From: Thalassospira profundimaris WP0211
GTDB lineage: Bacteria > Pseudomonadota > Alphaproteobacteria > Rhodospirillales > Thalassospiraceae
NCBI RefSeq assembly: GCF_000300275.1
Contig: NZ_AMRN01000008.1
Coordinates: 1-64,000, forward strand
Length of the DNA stretch: 64,000 bases
Direction: 5' to 3'
In this document: in pieces, positions 18,094-27,256 of the stretch
Layout: the number at the start of each line of letters is the position of its first letter
Numbering within the stretch: the stretch's first letter is position 1
Position numbers and translations under genes: made by a program
Notes under the pieces: model-generated
What the model was told of the DNA's origin: nothing
What the model saw: the letters and a program-made list of their open reading frames with translations, nothing else
Database searches by the model: none

Positions 18094-20001
18094 TCACGCC
18101 ACCATCGCGTCGTATTCTTCCTGCTTGTCGAGCCATTTCTGTTCGACCATGGCGAGTTCGTTTTCGATCAGGCCGAGTTCCTTTTGGATGTCGGCCAGTT
18201 TTTGGGCGTTGGCGTCTTCGTAAAGGGTCGGGTCGGCCATTTTTTCTTCGATGCCGGCTTTGCGTTCGGAAAGCTTTTCCATCTGCTTTTCAAGCTTTTC
18301 GACTTCGCGCTTGATCGGGGCGGCGACTTTGCGTTTTTCAGCCGCCTGCTGGCGTTCGGCCTTGCGGTCGCGTTTGGCGGGTTTGCCGTTGCCATTACCG
18401 TCTTCGCCGCCGTTCTTGTTGGCACGGCGTTCCATGCGCGCACGATCGAGAAGATACTGGCGGTATTCGGCAACGTCGCCGTCAAAGGATGTGACTGTGC
18501 CGTCAGCCACCAGAACCAGACGATCCGCACAGGCTTCGATCAGATAGGGATCGTGGCTGATGATGATGACGGCACCCTCATAGGCATTGAGCGCGTGGTT
18601 AAGCGCATCGCGGCTGTCGATATCAAGGTGGTTGGTCGGCTCGTCGAGGATGAGCATATGCGGGGCATCGAGCGTCATCAGCGCAAACAGCAGGCGCGCC
18701 TTTTCCCCACCCGAGAGGTCCTTGACCTTGGTGTCGCCCTTCGCCCCTTCGAAGGCAAAGCGGCCGAGCTGGGCGCGGACCTTGTGTTCGATGACATCAG
18801 GCATCAGGGATGCCATATGCTGATAGGGCGTTTCATCACCGCGCAGCTCGTCGGTCTGGTGCTGGGCGAAATAGCCGATGCGCAATTTGTTTGAGGAATG
18901 TTTTTCGCCTGACATCAGCTGCAAGCGATCAGCCAGAAGCTTTGCCAGGGTCGATTTACCGTTACCATTGGCACCCAGAAGGGCAATGCGGTCATCCATA
19001 TCAATGCGCAGGCTGATATTGCGCAGGATCGGTTTGCCTTCTTCGTAGCCGACATCGCCATCATGGATATTGATCAGCGGCGGTGGCAGTTCCTTGGGAC
19101 TTGGGAAGTCAAAGGAAATGCCGCGATCCTCGACCACCGGGATGGCCGGGCCCATTTTTTCAAGCATTTTGACACGGCTTTGCGCCTGCTTGGCCTTGCT
19201 GGCCTTGGCACGGAAACGGTCGATGAAGGATTGCAGATGCTTTTGCTGGGCGATCTGTTTTTCATAATGCTTGGAGGCCAGTTCCATCTGTTCGCGGCGT
19301 GTCTTGGCGAATTTGTCGTAGTTGCCGCCATAAAGTGTCACGGTGCCGTCATGCAGATGGGCAATCGATTTGACCACCCGGTTGAGAAGATCGCGATCGT
19401 GACTGATCAGGATGATCGTGCCGGGATAGTTGATCAGATAATTTTCAAGCCAGATGGTGGCTTCGAGATCGAGGTGGTTGGTCGGCTCGTCAAGCAGCAG
19501 CAGATCCGGGCGCAGGAAAAGGGTGGCCGCCAAGGCCACACGCATGCGCCAGCCACCCGAGAAATCATCACAGGGGCGTTGTTGCGCATCGCCGTCAAAA
19601 CCAAGGCCGGACAAAATGGCGGCAGCCCTGGCCTCGGCGGTATGGGCTTCGATATCGGCCAGGCGTGTATGGACCTCGGCAATGCGGTGCGGGTCGGTGG
19701 TGGTTTCGGCCTCTGCCAGCAAATCGGCGCGTTCGGTATCGGCCGCCAAAACGGTTTCAAGAAGCGACCGCGAACCCGCCGGGGCTTCTTGCGATACCAC
19801 ACCCATGCGGGCCCGCTTGGACAGCACAATATCGCCGCCATCGCCGGGCAGGTCGCCCGAGATCAGTTTGAGAAGGGTCGATTTCCCCGCACCGTTGCGC
19901 CCGATCAGGCCGACCTTGTGGCCATCAGGGATGGTCAGCGATACCCGGTCAAGAATGACACGTCCGCCAATGCGATAGGTGAGGTCGGTAATTTGCAGCA
20001 T
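18094..20001 (-). CDS. ABC-F family ATP-binding protein (Uup/YheS-like)
   Basis: A 635-residue soluble protein with two ABC ATPase domains and no membrane part. The first has GRNGAGKSTLLK and the second GANGNGKSTLAK; signatures are DFSGGWRMRV and DLSGGEKARL; each Walker B ends LLDEPTNHLD or LILDEPTNHLD. The ABC-F linker lies between about residues 240 and 320, and a C-terminal coiled coil (KREVEKLEKQMEKLSERK) follows. ABC-F proteins act on ribosomes to relieve stalled or defective translation. The ATG at 20001 (MLQITDLTYRIGG) is chosen over the longer frame to 20106. Confidence 0.93.
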   Translation of the reverse strand: MLQITDLTYRIGGRVILDRVSLTIPDGHKVGLIGRNGAGKSTLLKLISGDLPGDGGDIVLSKRARMGVVSQEAPAGSRSLLETVLAADTERADLLAEAETTTDPHRIAEVHTRLADIEAHTAEARAAAILSGLGFDGDAQQRPCDDFSGGWRMRVALAATLFLRPDLLLLDEPTNHLDLEATIWLENYLINYPGTIILISHDRDLLNRVVKSIAHLHDGTVTLYGGNYDKFAKTRREQMELASKHYEKQIAQQKHLQSFIDRFRAKASKAKQAQSRVKMLEKMGPAIPVVEDRGISFDFPSPKELPPPLINIHDGDVGYEEGKPILRNISLRIDMDDRIALLGANGNGKSTLAKLLADRLQLMSGEKHSSNKLRIGYFAQHQTDELRGDETPYQHMASLMPDVIEHKVRAQLGRFAFEGAKGDTKVKDLSGGEKARLLFALMTLDAPHMLILDEPTNHLDIDSRDALNHALNAYEGAVIIISHDPYLIEACADRLVLVADGTVTSFDGDVAEYRQYLLDRARMERRANKNGGEDGNGNGKPAKRDRKAERQQAAEKRKVAAPIKREVEKLEKQMEKLSERKAGIEEKMADPTLYEDANAQKLADIQKELGLIENELAMVEQKWLDKQEEYDAMVA

Positions 20002-20261
20002 TTTCGGTTGGTCTCTTGAACTGGTTTGCGGGCGCTTTGGGCGCAGTTTAGGGGGAATCGCAAGGATTTCTGTGCTTTCAATAGGGCAGGAGCGTGTTTG
20101 ACGCAAGGATTCTTCAAATTGTCATGGCCGGTGTGATTTCGATGACAGATCCGGGCAAAACCGGCGCTAAATCGCAGTTTCATGCCTTTTGGGGGCGTTT
20201 TGCAGGCGAAACGGGTGAATGCAACGGCTGCAGGTCTGGTTTGCAGCGGTAGAACTATGTG

Positions 20262-20290
20262 TTGCGTTGCGATCCAACCCCGTTTATATA
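20262..20290 (+). promoter_or_regulatory. candidate promoter of ndk
   Basis: TTGCGT at 20262-20267 and TATATA at 20285-20290 are spaced by 17 bp. Transcription would begin near 20297 and leave a leader of about 130 bases before the ndk start. Confidence 0.55.
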
Positions 20291-20317
20291 GCGCCAACCT
20301 TCGGGTCTGTGGATGAT

Positions 20318-20342
20318 AAGGGCGGTCTTTGGTGCCGCCTTT
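20318..20342 (+). promoter_or_regulatory. hairpin in the ndk leader
   Basis: AAGGGCGG (20318-20325) pairs with CCGCCTTT (20335-20342, one G-T pair) around a 9-base loop. No long T run follows, so it is more likely a leader structure than a terminator. The rest of the leader to 20428 is G-rich, with no other clear element. Confidence 0.4.
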
Positions 20343-20428
20343 ATCTTCCGCAGGCCCTTTGTACTCGGGGGGCTTCTTGGGGGCCCTCTTTGGGGGTAAC
20401 GAATTTTTACAAAGCTTAGGTGAAACCA

Positions 20429-20851
20429 ATGGCTGTCGAACGCACTCTTTCGATCATCAAGCCGGACGCAACGCGCCGCAACCTGACTGGCAAAATCAAT
20501 GCCGTCATCGAAGAAGCTGGCCTGCGCATTGTCGCACAGAAGCGCGTCGCTTTGACCCGCGCTCAGGCTGAAGGTTTCTATGCAGTTCACAAAGAACGTT
20601 CGTTCTTTGGCGAGCTGGTAGACTTCATGGTCTCTGGCCCGGTTGTTGTCCAGGTTCTCGAAGGCGAAGATGCCGTCGTTAAGTACCGCGAAGTAATGGG
20701 CGCAACCAACCCGGCAAATGCCGAGGAAGGCACCATCCGCAAACAGTTTGCAGAATCCATCGAAGCGAACTCGGTCCACGGTTCGGACTCGCTCGAAAAC
20801 GCTGCAATCGAAATTGCATATTTCTTCGCTCAGACCGAAATCGTCGGCTAA
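20429..20851 (+). CDS. ndk: nucleoside diphosphate kinase
   Basis: A 140-residue enzyme that moves the gamma phosphate from ATP to other nucleoside diphosphates through a phosphohistidine. The active-site His117 is in NSVHGSDS; the start [14 protein letters not shown] and the motif [14 protein letters not shown] are family signatures. The ATG at 20429 follows TTAGG by eight bases; an in-frame GTG at 20420 is less likely. A strong terminator follows, so it is a single-gene unit. Confidence 0.97.
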   Translation: MAVERTLSIIKPDATRRNLTGKINAVIEEAGLRIVAQKRVALTRAQAEGFYAVHKERSFFGELVDFMVSGPVVVQVLEGEDAVVKYREVMGATNPANAEEGTIRKQFAESIEANSVHGSDSLENAAIEIAYFFAQTEIVG

Positions 20852-20888
20852 GCCAAGAATACCGAATTACCGGTTCTTCCGGCATGAA

Positions 20889-20916
20889 ACGCCCCGCAAG
20901 CTGCGGGGCGTTTTTT
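20889..20916 (+). terminator. terminator of ndk
   Basis: A 10-bp perfect stem (ACGCCCCGCA with its complement) and a 3-base loop are followed by six T. Confidence 0.95.
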
Positions 20917-20942
20917 GTTGGGAAATTTGGAAATCTATTGCG

Positions 20943-21080
20943 TCAATCGATCAGGAATGCGGCCATCAGCAGCAGGAGAACCCCGATCGAGATCACGCTC
21001 CAGAGCATGAATTTTGTCCAGTGGTGCCAGCCTTCCTCGTGGTGGTGCACCAGGCCTTCGTCGTAATCGCTTCCTTGCAT
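20943..21080 (-). CDS. aa3-type cytochrome c oxidase subunit IV (small)
   Basis: A 45-residue protein, MQGSDYDEGLVHHHEEG at the N terminus and then one membrane segment (FMLWSVISIGVLLLLMAAFL). This is the form of the bacterial aa3 oxidase subunit IV family, a single-helix accessory subunit. The ATG at 21080 follows GGAGGA by about five bases; the open frame to 21155 has no such support. A second relative lies at 22021-22149. No oxidase core genes are in the window. Confidence 0.85.
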   Translation of the reverse strand: MQGSDYDEGLVHHHEEGWHHWTKFMLWSVISIGVLLLLMAAFLID

Positions 21081-21155
21081 TGTTTCCTCCCTGTTGTTGG
21101 GACCATTGTTTGGTTTGCTGTTATCACGCAAGACAACAAGGTGATGGTAGCGCAA

Positions 21156-21363
21156 ATCAACTCAGGGGTGAATTGCTTTGATGTTGTTGACTGTTTTCAT
21201 CTGTTCATCCGGATGGACAAGGTGGTGTTGCGTGTGGCAGTATTTGCGGATGGAAAACGTTTTGACCCAGAAATCGGTACGAATTTTTACCGCCTCTCAT
21301 AGAGTGGCGGGGTAGCGACGTTTTGACCAAATGAGACCCACCCGCCGGCGAGGCGGGTTTTTT
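21156..21363 (+). other. gap with an orphan terminator, possible small RNA
   Basis: No protein gene is supported here. A hairpin (CCGCC at about 21279 with GGCGG at about 21296) is followed by a strong terminator at 21341-21363. No upstream plus-strand gene lacks its own terminator, since ndk already has one, so the region may encode a short non-coding RNA that ends here. Confidence 0.35.
21341..21363 (+). terminator. Rho-independent terminator without an obvious upstream gene
   Basis: ACCCGCC pairs with GGCGGGT around a 5-base loop, followed by six T. It lies 49 bp upstream of the ATPase gene at 21412. Confidence 0.8.
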
Positions 21364-21411
21364 GTGGCTGTCTCCCGGCCAGACCAGCGATGTGCAATCC
21401 GGGAGATGACA

Positions 21412-21966
21412 ATGACCAAGCCCCTATCAGCGTTACAACCAACCGAGCGATCCTTGATGCCGAAAGATGGTGCCAAGGTCGGAACCCTTCATTTGCTGTG
21501 TGGCAAGATTGCTGCGGGTAAATCAACCCTTGCCGCGGAACTCGCGCGCAAGCCCGGTACGGTTCTGATTGCCGAGGATGAATGGCTCTCGACGCTTTTT
21601 GGTGATCAGATGTGCTCGGTTGCGGATTATGTCCGGCTATCGGACAAATTGCGCAGCGTGATGGGGCCGCATGTGGCGATGGTGCTGCGTGCGGGTGTTT
21701 CGGTGGTGCTTGATTTTCCGGCCAATACAGTCGGCCTCAGGCGCTGGATGCGGGGCATCGTTGAGGATGCCGGGGCCGATCATGTTTTGCATTATCTCGA
21801 TATGGACGATGATGTGTGCATCAACCGTCTTCGGGTGCGCAACCGGGCCGGAAGCCATCAGTTCGCCGCCAGTGATGCGCAGTTCCATCAGATCAATGCA
21901 GCCTTCGTCCCGCCGAGTATGGAGGAAGGGTTTAACGTTGTGCGCTATGAGACAGATACGCTTTGA
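21412..21966 (+). CDS. AAA family ATPase (P-loop kinase-like)
   Basis: A 184-residue cytosolic protein with a P-loop GKIAAGKST at residues 31-39, followed by an acidic AEDEW motif and, near residue 100, VSVVLDFPANT, the layout of zeta-toxin/shikimate-kinase-like small-molecule kinases. The LID-like segment is RLRVRNRAG. Substrate cannot be named. The ATG at 21412 is six bases after GGGAG; the ATG at 21406 is too close to it. No antitoxin gene is next to it, so a toxin role is not supported. Confidence 0.8.
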   Translation: MTKPLSALQPTERSLMPKDGAKVGTLHLLCGKIAAGKSTLAAELARKPGTVLIAEDEWLSTLFGDQMCSVADYVRLSDKLRSVMGPHVAMVLRAGVSVVLDFPANTVGLRRWMRGIVEDAGADHVLHYLDMDDDVCINRLRVRNRAGSHQFAASDAQFHQINAAFVPPSMEEGFNVVRYETDTL

Positions 21967-21973
21967 GCATAAA

Positions 21974-22007
21974 AAAAGCTGCCGGAAAACGGCAGCTTTT
22001 AGTTTTT
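21974..22007. terminator. terminator between convergent genes
   Basis: An 11-bp perfect stem (AAAAGCTGCCG with its complement) has loop GAAAA. A-rich and T-rich flanks let it work on both strands: for the ATPase gene and for the subunit IV gene at 22021. Confidence 0.85.
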
Positions 22008-22020
22008 CGCAACAGGCAAA

Positions 22021-22149
22021 TCACAGAAGGAAAATTGCCATCAACACCAGAAGGGCAATGATCGAGATGGTGCCCCATTTCACGAAGTTGGTGTAGCCGT
22101 GATAGATGCTGACATGGGTTTCGGTGAGTTCGTAATCGTTACCCTGCAA
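22021..22149 (-). CDS. second aa3-type cytochrome c oxidase subunit IV paralog
   Basis: A 42-residue protein that starts at a TTG (22149), read LQGNDYELTETHVSIYHGY, then one membrane helix (VKWGTISIIALLVLMAIFLL). It is a diverged relative of the 45-residue protein at 20943: both begin M/LQG-S/N-DY and have a similar helix. The TTG is preceded by GGAGG at five bases, which decides the start; the open frame to 22260 would add an unrelated leader. Second copy of the same micro-family within 1.1 kb. Confidence 0.7.
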   Translation of the reverse strand: MQGNDYELTETHVSIYHGYTNFVKWGTISIIALLVLMAIFLL

Positions 22150-22292
22150 ATTTGCCTCCTTGGATTGGATATTTTGGGATTGTTCAAATGTATATCCACG
22201 AAGTTGATGCAGTGCAAGAAGCAGATTAACCATAGATGTTAGACGTTTGACCCATTTCACATCCGTGCGGCTTTGTGTTTGATGCCAAGGAG

Positions 22293-22676
22293 TTACTGGA
22301 TGCTTGATTTGCAGCCATAGGGCAGGAAGGTGCCCGATAGCCCGTGGCTCATCATCGCAAAGGACATCTTGTTGGCATAGTCGAGTTCCGTCTTGGATTT
22401 CGGGCAGGCATAGGCGCGGCCGGCACAGCCATTTTCGATATAGTCTTCTTCGGCCTTGGCAAATTCGGGGCTGAGTGCGCCGCGCGGAATTTCATCGAGC
22501 ATTTCATCCCGGGTTTCCTGATAGACAGCGCATTTTTGCGCCCGCCAGGATTTCTCACCGGTTTGCATATCGGCCTTGTAAGACTCCAGTTCTGGATCGG
22601 AATCGGCCACTGCGGGACTGGTCAGCATGGCCAACAGCGCGAGGGGGATAATCAGTCCGGAGAGCTTGCGCATCAT
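22293..22676 (-). CDS. small exported protein of unknown function
   Basis: A 127-residue protein. A signal peptide (MRKLSGLIIPLALLAMLTSP, cleaved after AVA) is followed by a mature part with four cysteines (AQKCAVYQ, NGCAGRAYACPK and YGCKSS), probably in two disulfides in the periplasm. I do not recognise the family. Two adjacent ATGs (22676 and 22673) are both possible starts; the ribosome site is weak. It stands alone between the subunit IV gene and purN. Confidence 0.75.
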   Translation of the reverse strand: MMRKLSGLIIPLALLAMLTSPAVADSDPELESYKADMQTGEKSWRAQKCAVYQETRDEMLDEIPRGALSPEFAKAEEDYIENGCAGRAYACPKSKTELDYANKMSFAMMSHGLSGTFLPYGCKSSIQ

Positions 22677-22780
22677 GATATCGGTTTTCCGTGGCGGTGG
22701 TGGCATTCATTGATCCCATAACAGCATCAGAATGCGCAAAGATTATGACCCCGGTTTGCGGATCTGGCAGCAGGCCACGA

Positions 22781-22816
22781 AAAAGGCGGGGCACATGATT
22801 ATGCCCCGCCTTTTTA
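22781..22816. terminator. terminator after purN, possibly bidirectional
   Basis: AAGGCGGGGCA pairs with TGCCCCGCCTT; A-rich on the left and T-rich on the right. On the minus strand it follows the purN stop by about 40 bp. Confidence 0.85.
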
Positions 22817-22855
22817 TGCGTTTAGAAACCTGCGCAGCCAGCGCCAAAGGTTCTT

Positions 22856-23530
22856 TCATCCGGGCTCGAGCGCCGGGTTGATTTCGGCAAAGTCGGCTTG
22901 CGGTGCGTCGGCCACCGTTACGATGCCCTTGGCATCGACCGAAACGCGGCCTTCGGCGATCCAGCGGATGACCTGCGGGTAGATGCGGTGTTCCTGTTTA
23001 AGGATGCGCTGCGCCAGCTTATTTGCATCGTCGCCCGGCAGGACCGGAACGACGGCCTGGGCGATGATCGGGCCGCTATCGACTTCGGGCACGACGTAAT
23101 GCACGGTGCAGCCAGCAAACTTCACACCGGCATCAAGGGCGGCCTGATGCACACCAAGACCCTTGAAGCTTGGCAGAAGCGACGGGTGGATGTTGATCAG
23201 TTTGTCTTTCCAGCGGGTGACAAAGCTTTCACTGACCAGACGCAGGTAACCGGCCAGAACGACAAGGTCGGCACCGCTTTCTTCGATCAGGGTGCTTACG
23301 GCATTGTCATAGGCCTCGCGCCCGCCGGGATAGCCCTTGTGCGAGATGGCCTCCGACCGGATGCCCGCACGACGGCCACGTTCGAGCCCGCCCGCATCAA
23401 GCTGGTTGGAAAAGACCAGCACGATTTCGGCCGGGTAGTCGGGCGCATTACAGGCATCGATGATGGCTTGCAGGTTGGACCCGCCGCCTGAAATCAGAAC
23501 GGCGAGCTTCAACTTGTTTACTTTTCCCAT
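22856..23530 (-). CDS. purN: phosphoribosylglycinamide formyltransferase (GART)
   Basis: A 224-residue purine-pathway enzyme that transfers a formyl group from 10-formyl-THF to GAR. Seen are the substrate loop [14 protein letters not shown], the catalytic [10 protein letters not shown] (Asn and His) and the Asp in [11 protein letters not shown]. The ATG at 23530 overlaps the end of purM by 13 bp, so translation is likely coupled. Slightly long for the family because of a C-terminal tail after VDAKG. Confidence 0.96.
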   Translation of the reverse strand: MGKVNKLKLAVLISGGGSNLQAIIDACNAPDYPAEIVLVFSNQLDAGGLERGRRAGIRSEAISHKGYPGGREAYDNAVSTLIEESGADLVVLAGYLRLVSESFVTRWKDKLINIHPSLLPSFKGLGVHQAALDAGVKFAGCTVHYVVPEVDSGPIIAQAVVPVLPGDDANKLAQRILKQEHRIYPQVIRWIAEGRVSVDAKGIVTVADAPQADFAEINPALEPG

Positions 23531-24591
23531 GAAGGGCCCATGTTTTTGATCACAACCTGCGGGCCATCGCCAGCACGCGGGCCGATGACGCCGATCTGGC
23601 TGACGGTTTCGCCGTGCTCGCGCAGGATGGCTTCGGCTTCATCGGCCTTATCGGCCGGGACAACGACGCACATGCCAATGCCGCAGTTAAAGGTACGCGC
23701 CATTTCGGTCGCCGGAATGCCGCCCTGTTTGGCGAGCCATTTAAACACCGGAAGATATTCCCAGGTGCTGGCATCAAACACAGCGGTCAGGTTTTCAGGC
23801 AGAACGCGCGGAACGTTTTCAGTCAGGCCACCACCGGTGATGTGGGCAAGTGCCTTGACCAGACCGGCCTTGTGGGCCGCCAGACAGCTTTTGACATAAA
23901 CCTTGGTCGGTTCAAGCAGGGCTTCGCCAACGGTTTTGCCCGGTGCGAAGGGGGCATCGTCGGCGTAGCCAAGGCCCGCCATATCGACAACCTTGCGCAC
24001 CAGCGAATAACCGTTGGAATGCACACCACTGGATGCGAGGCCAAGGATAACGTCGCCCTCGGCCACGTTGGAACCATCAAGCAGTTCGCCGCGTTCGGCC
24101 GCACCAACCGCGAAACCGGCCAGATCATATTCGCCGTCAGCATACATGCCCGGCATTTCGGCGGTTTCGCCACCGATCAGCGCGCAACCCGCCTGTTTGC
24201 AGCCCTCGGCAATGCCGCCAACGACACTGGCGGCGTTATCGACCGACAGCTTGCCGGTTGCGAAGTAATCAAGGAAGAGAAGCGGTTCTGCACCCTGAAC
24301 GACGAGGTCATTGACACTCATGGCGACAAGGTCGATGCCGACCGTGTCATGTTTGTCGGCCAAAAAGGCGACTTTCAGCTTGGTGCCGACACCATCGGTG
24401 CAGGATACCAGAACCGGGTCGTTATATCCGGCAGCCTTCAGATCAAAGAGGGCGCCAAAGCCGCCAAGACCACCGGCAACACCGGAACGGGTTGTTGCTT
24501 TTGCAAGCGGTTTGATTCGTTCGACAAGGTCATTCCCGGCATCGATATCGACACCGGAGTCCTTATAGGTAAGGCCGTTAGAGGTGGTCAT
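23518..24591 (-). CDS. purM: phosphoribosylformylglycinamidine cyclo-ligase (AIR synthetase)
   Basis: A 357-residue enzyme that closes the imidazole ring in purine synthesis, using ATP on FGAM. It begins [19 protein letters not shown], the family start, and carries [13 protein letters not shown] and [14 protein letters not shown]. The ATG at 24591 is chosen; the frame is open to 24690 without family support. It forms the purMN operon, transcribed away from the DUF2066 gene. Confidence 0.96.
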   Translation of the reverse strand: MTTSNGLTYKDSGVDIDAGNDLVERIKPLAKATTRSGVAGGLGGFGALFDLKAAGYNDPVLVSCTDGVGTKLKVAFLADKHDTVGIDLVAMSVNDLVVQGAEPLLFLDYFATGKLSVDNAASVVGGIAEGCKQAGCALIGGETAEMPGMYADGEYDLAGFAVGAAERGELLDGSNVAEGDVILGLASSGVHSNGYSLVRKVVDMAGLGYADDAPFAPGKTVGEALLEPTKVYVKSCLAAHKAGLVKALAHITGGGLTENVPRVLPENLTAVFDASTWEYLPVFKWLAKQGGIPATEMARTFNCGIGMCVVVPADKADEAEAILREHGETVSQIGVIGPRAGDGPQVVIKNMGPSWEK

Positions 24592-24961
24592 TTCGGGGTC
24601 CCTGGCATCAAACATGCATGAATAAAAGGCGGCAAAACCGCGTTTTTCATCAGCACGTATCGACGTCCAATCGACGGGCACCTGTCGCATTGCGGTCCGG
24701 GTCGCAGGGAACCTGCTGTTTGACCAATCCGCCTTACTGACGCCTTTAATCAGATATAGAGGACAAAGCGATCCTGCTGATAAAAAACGCGGGCTTGATA
24801 ATTTCCGCTGGGCCGAAAATACTCAAACGCGGGCAATATGCAATGATCACCTGCGCATGACAGAGTTTTCTTTGCAGAATGCGTTCAACATGCCACAAAG
24901 AGCGTTATAGAAGAATACAACAAGACACGACTTAAAATAAGACTAGGGCAAAGAGGCATAC
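24592..24961. other. divergent promoter region between purM and the DUF2066 gene
   Basis: 370 bp without a gene. It must hold both promoters. On the plus strand TTCAAC and TATAGA near 24885-24912 are a weak candidate for the DUF2066 gene. The middle (24770-24830) is AT-richer. No riboswitch, palindrome or repeat was convincing. Confidence 0.4.
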
Positions 24962-26086
24962 GTGCTTACTTCATTGAAAAATATCAAGATGTGGGCGGGT
25001 GCCGCCACCGTAGCAGCCATTATGGCCTTTCCGGCAGCGGCACAGGACATTTTCACCGTCAGCGGTGTTCATGTTGACGAGCGCGCCGAAACCGCGGCTG
25101 CTGCGCGCGAGCGTGCACTTGAAATCGGTCAGCGCAAGGCGTTTGAAGAAGTGGTTGCCCGCTTGACCCTGCCCGAAGATCGCGCCGGACTTGCGACACC
25201 GGAAACATCGGTGATCACGAACATGGTGAGCGATTTCGGGGTGTCGAACGAAAAGACATCATCGGTGCGCTATATCGCGGACATGACCGTGCGCTTCAAG
25301 GATGACGAGCTTCGCCGGTTCTTGCGGTTCCGCGATATTTCCTTTGCCGAATTGCAGTCCAAACCGGTGATGATCGTGCCGGTCTATCGCACGAATAATT
25401 TCGTCAATCTGTGGGATGATCCCAATCCGTGGCGCGATGTCTGGGCGCGCAATATCGCGACATCGGGACTGGTGCCGATCAAGGCACCGATTGGTGACCT
25501 GACCGATATCAGCACCGTTTCGGCAGAGCAGGCCGAAAGCGGATCGATGGAACGCCTGACCCAGCTTGCCAAGCGCTATGGTGCGGATGTGGCGGTCGTG
25601 GCCAGCGCGGATGTCACCGGGCCCGAGGGTGGCGAGAGCGTTAATGTTTCCGTGACCCGCTATGATCCGAGCGGCGCACCGCAGATTTTTGGTGTGCAGG
25701 AAAATACCCTTCCGGGTGAGACACTTAACGAGACGCTGGTGCGGGCCGCCAAAGCAGTTCAGGACCAGCTTGCGGATGGCTGGAAACGCGCCAACCTGAT
25801 CAATTACAGCACGGGCGGCAACCTGATGGTGTTTATCCCGATTACCGGTCTTGGTGACTGGGCGGGGATTGAGAAAAAGCTGATCGGGCTGCCGGTGGTG
25901 CGCAATTCACGAGTGATTGCCATGTCGAAGCGCGAGGTGCAGGTATCGATTGAATATGTCGGATCGGCCAATCAGTTGCAGACAGCGCTTAATCAGCAAA
26001 ACCTTAGCCTGTCGCGGATGGGGGAACTTTGGTTCATCCAGCCGAGCGGTTCAGATCGTTTGCAGGGGCTGTCGTTAGGCGGATAA
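24962..26086 (+). CDS. DUF2066 domain-containing exported protein
   Basis: A 374-residue periplasmic protein. The start is GTG at 24962 with an AGAGG upstream; an ATG follows at 24989. The signal peptide ends near AAAQ|DIFTV. The mature N-terminal part (FTVSGVHVDERAETAAAARERAL) is the typical DUF2066 opening. Function is unknown. In Alphaproteobacteria this gene commonly sits between purM and the AI-2E permease/hdaA pair, as here. The permease gene starts 40 bp downstream. Confidence 0.88.
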   Translation: MLTSLKNIKMWAGAATVAAIMAFPAAAQDIFTVSGVHVDERAETAAAARERALEIGQRKAFEEVVARLTLPEDRAGLATPETSVITNMVSDFGVSNEKTSSVRYIADMTVRFKDDELRRFLRFRDISFAELQSKPVMIVPVYRTNNFVNLWDDPNPWRDVWARNIATSGLVPIKAPIGDLTDISTVSAEQAESGSMERLTQLAKRYGADVAVVASADVTGPEGGESVNVSVTRYDPSGAPQIFGVQENTLPGETLNETLVRAAKAVQDQLADGWKRANLINYSTGGNLMVFIPITGLGDWAGIEKKLIGLPVVRNSRVIAMSKREVQVSIEYVGSANQLQTALNQQNLSLSRMGELWFIQPSGSDRLQGLSLGG

Positions 26087-26126
26087 GCCTTTTGCATGAC
26101 AGGGACAGTTTAACAGGGGCCGGGGA

Positions 26127-27221
26127 ATGACATTACGACAGCAAGCACGTTTCTGGCTGATCTTTGTTGTTGGATTCTTTTTCCTGATCTGGCTGTTTTC
26201 GGGCATCCTGTTGCCGTTCGTGGCCGGGATGGCGATTGCCTATTTCCTCGATCCACTTGCCGACCGGCTTGAGGAACGCGGGGCCAGCCGGGTGATCGCG
26301 ACCAGCATCATTACGTTCCTTTTCTTCCTTGTGTTCATTCTGGTGATGTTGATTGTCGTGCCGATGATCGGCAGCCAGTTGGCAGGATTCCTTGAACGGT
26401 TTCCGGGCTATGTCGATACGTTGCGCACCAATGTCGCGCCGTATTTGCAAAATGTCCTCGATCGCGTGGCACCCGAAACCCTGCAAAGTGTATCGGATGC
26501 GATCAAGGGACAGAGTGCCAATGCCCTTAAATGGGTCGGTAATGTTCTGACCAATGTGCTGTCGGGCGGGTTGGCACTTTTGAACTTCCTGAGCTTGCTG
26601 TTCATTACGCCGGTGGTGTCGTTTTATCTGCTGCGTGACTGGGACAAGATCGTTGCCAAGGTCGACAGTTACCTGCCGAGGCGGTCGGCCAAGGATATTC
26701 GCCAGTGTGTTAGTGAGATTGACGAAACCCTTGCAGGCTTTGTCCGCGGGCAGGCGACGGTGTGCATTCTGCTGGGCCTGTTTTACGGGCTTGGCCTGAC
26801 GCTGGCGGGGCTTGAGTTTGGCTTTGTCATTGGTTTGATGACCGGGCTTGTGTCGTTCGTGCCCTATTTCGGGATGATTGCCGGCTTTGCGGTTGGCATG
26901 GGTGTGGCGCTGGCACAGTTTGGCTTTGGGCTTGATCTTGGGCTGGTGGCGCTGGTGTTTTTGATCGGTCAGGTGCTTGAGGGCAATTTCCTGACGCCGA
27001 AACTGGTTGGTGACAAGGTCGGGCTGCATGCCGTTTGGGTGATGTTTGCCTTGCTTGCCGGGGGGGCGGTGTTCGGACTTCTTGGCGTGATGCTGGCGGT
27101 GCCGGTGGCCGCCGTGATCGGCGTGCTTGTACGTTACGGCTTAAGGCAGTATCTCGATAGCAGGCTTTATGATCACGGACCGGAAGGCGATAGCAATGCC
27201 ACGCCCGAGACCGAGAAATAG
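26127..27221 (+). CDS. AI-2E family transporter (PerM-like)
   Basis: A 364-residue integral membrane protein with about seven or eight hydrophobic segments and an amphipathic central region (about 75-150). The conserved stretches FITPVVSFYLLRDWD and, near the C terminus, VLEGNFLTPKLVGDKVGLH are family marks. Despite the family name, most members do not transport AI-2; substrate unknown. It is followed after 35 bp by hdaA, and the three genes from 24962 look like one operon. Confidence 0.93.
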   Translation: MTLRQQARFWLIFVVGFFFLIWLFSGILLPFVAGMAIAYFLDPLADRLEERGASRVIATSIITFLFFLVFILVMLIVVPMIGSQLAGFLERFPGYVDTLRTNVAPYLQNVLDRVAPETLQSVSDAIKGQSANALKWVGNVLTNVLSGGLALLNFLSLLFITPVVSFYLLRDWDKIVAKVDSYLPRRSAKDIRQCVSEIDETLAGFVRGQATVCILLGLFYGLGLTLAGLEFGFVIGLMTGLVSFVPYFGMIAGFAVGMGVALAQFGFGLDLGLVALVFLIGQVLEGNFLTPKLVGDKVGLHAVWVMFALLAGGAVFGLLGVMLAVPVAAVIGVLVRYGLRQYLDSRLYDHGPEGDSNATPETEK

Positions 27222-27256
27222 ACCCCAGAGATCGAGATCAGCAAATTGAGTTTACT

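Noticed and set aside
21412-21966. Zeta-type toxin reading of the P-loop kinase-like ATPase
   Set aside because: The P-loop layout is similar, but no antitoxin gene is adjacent and zeta substrate residues cannot be confirmed.
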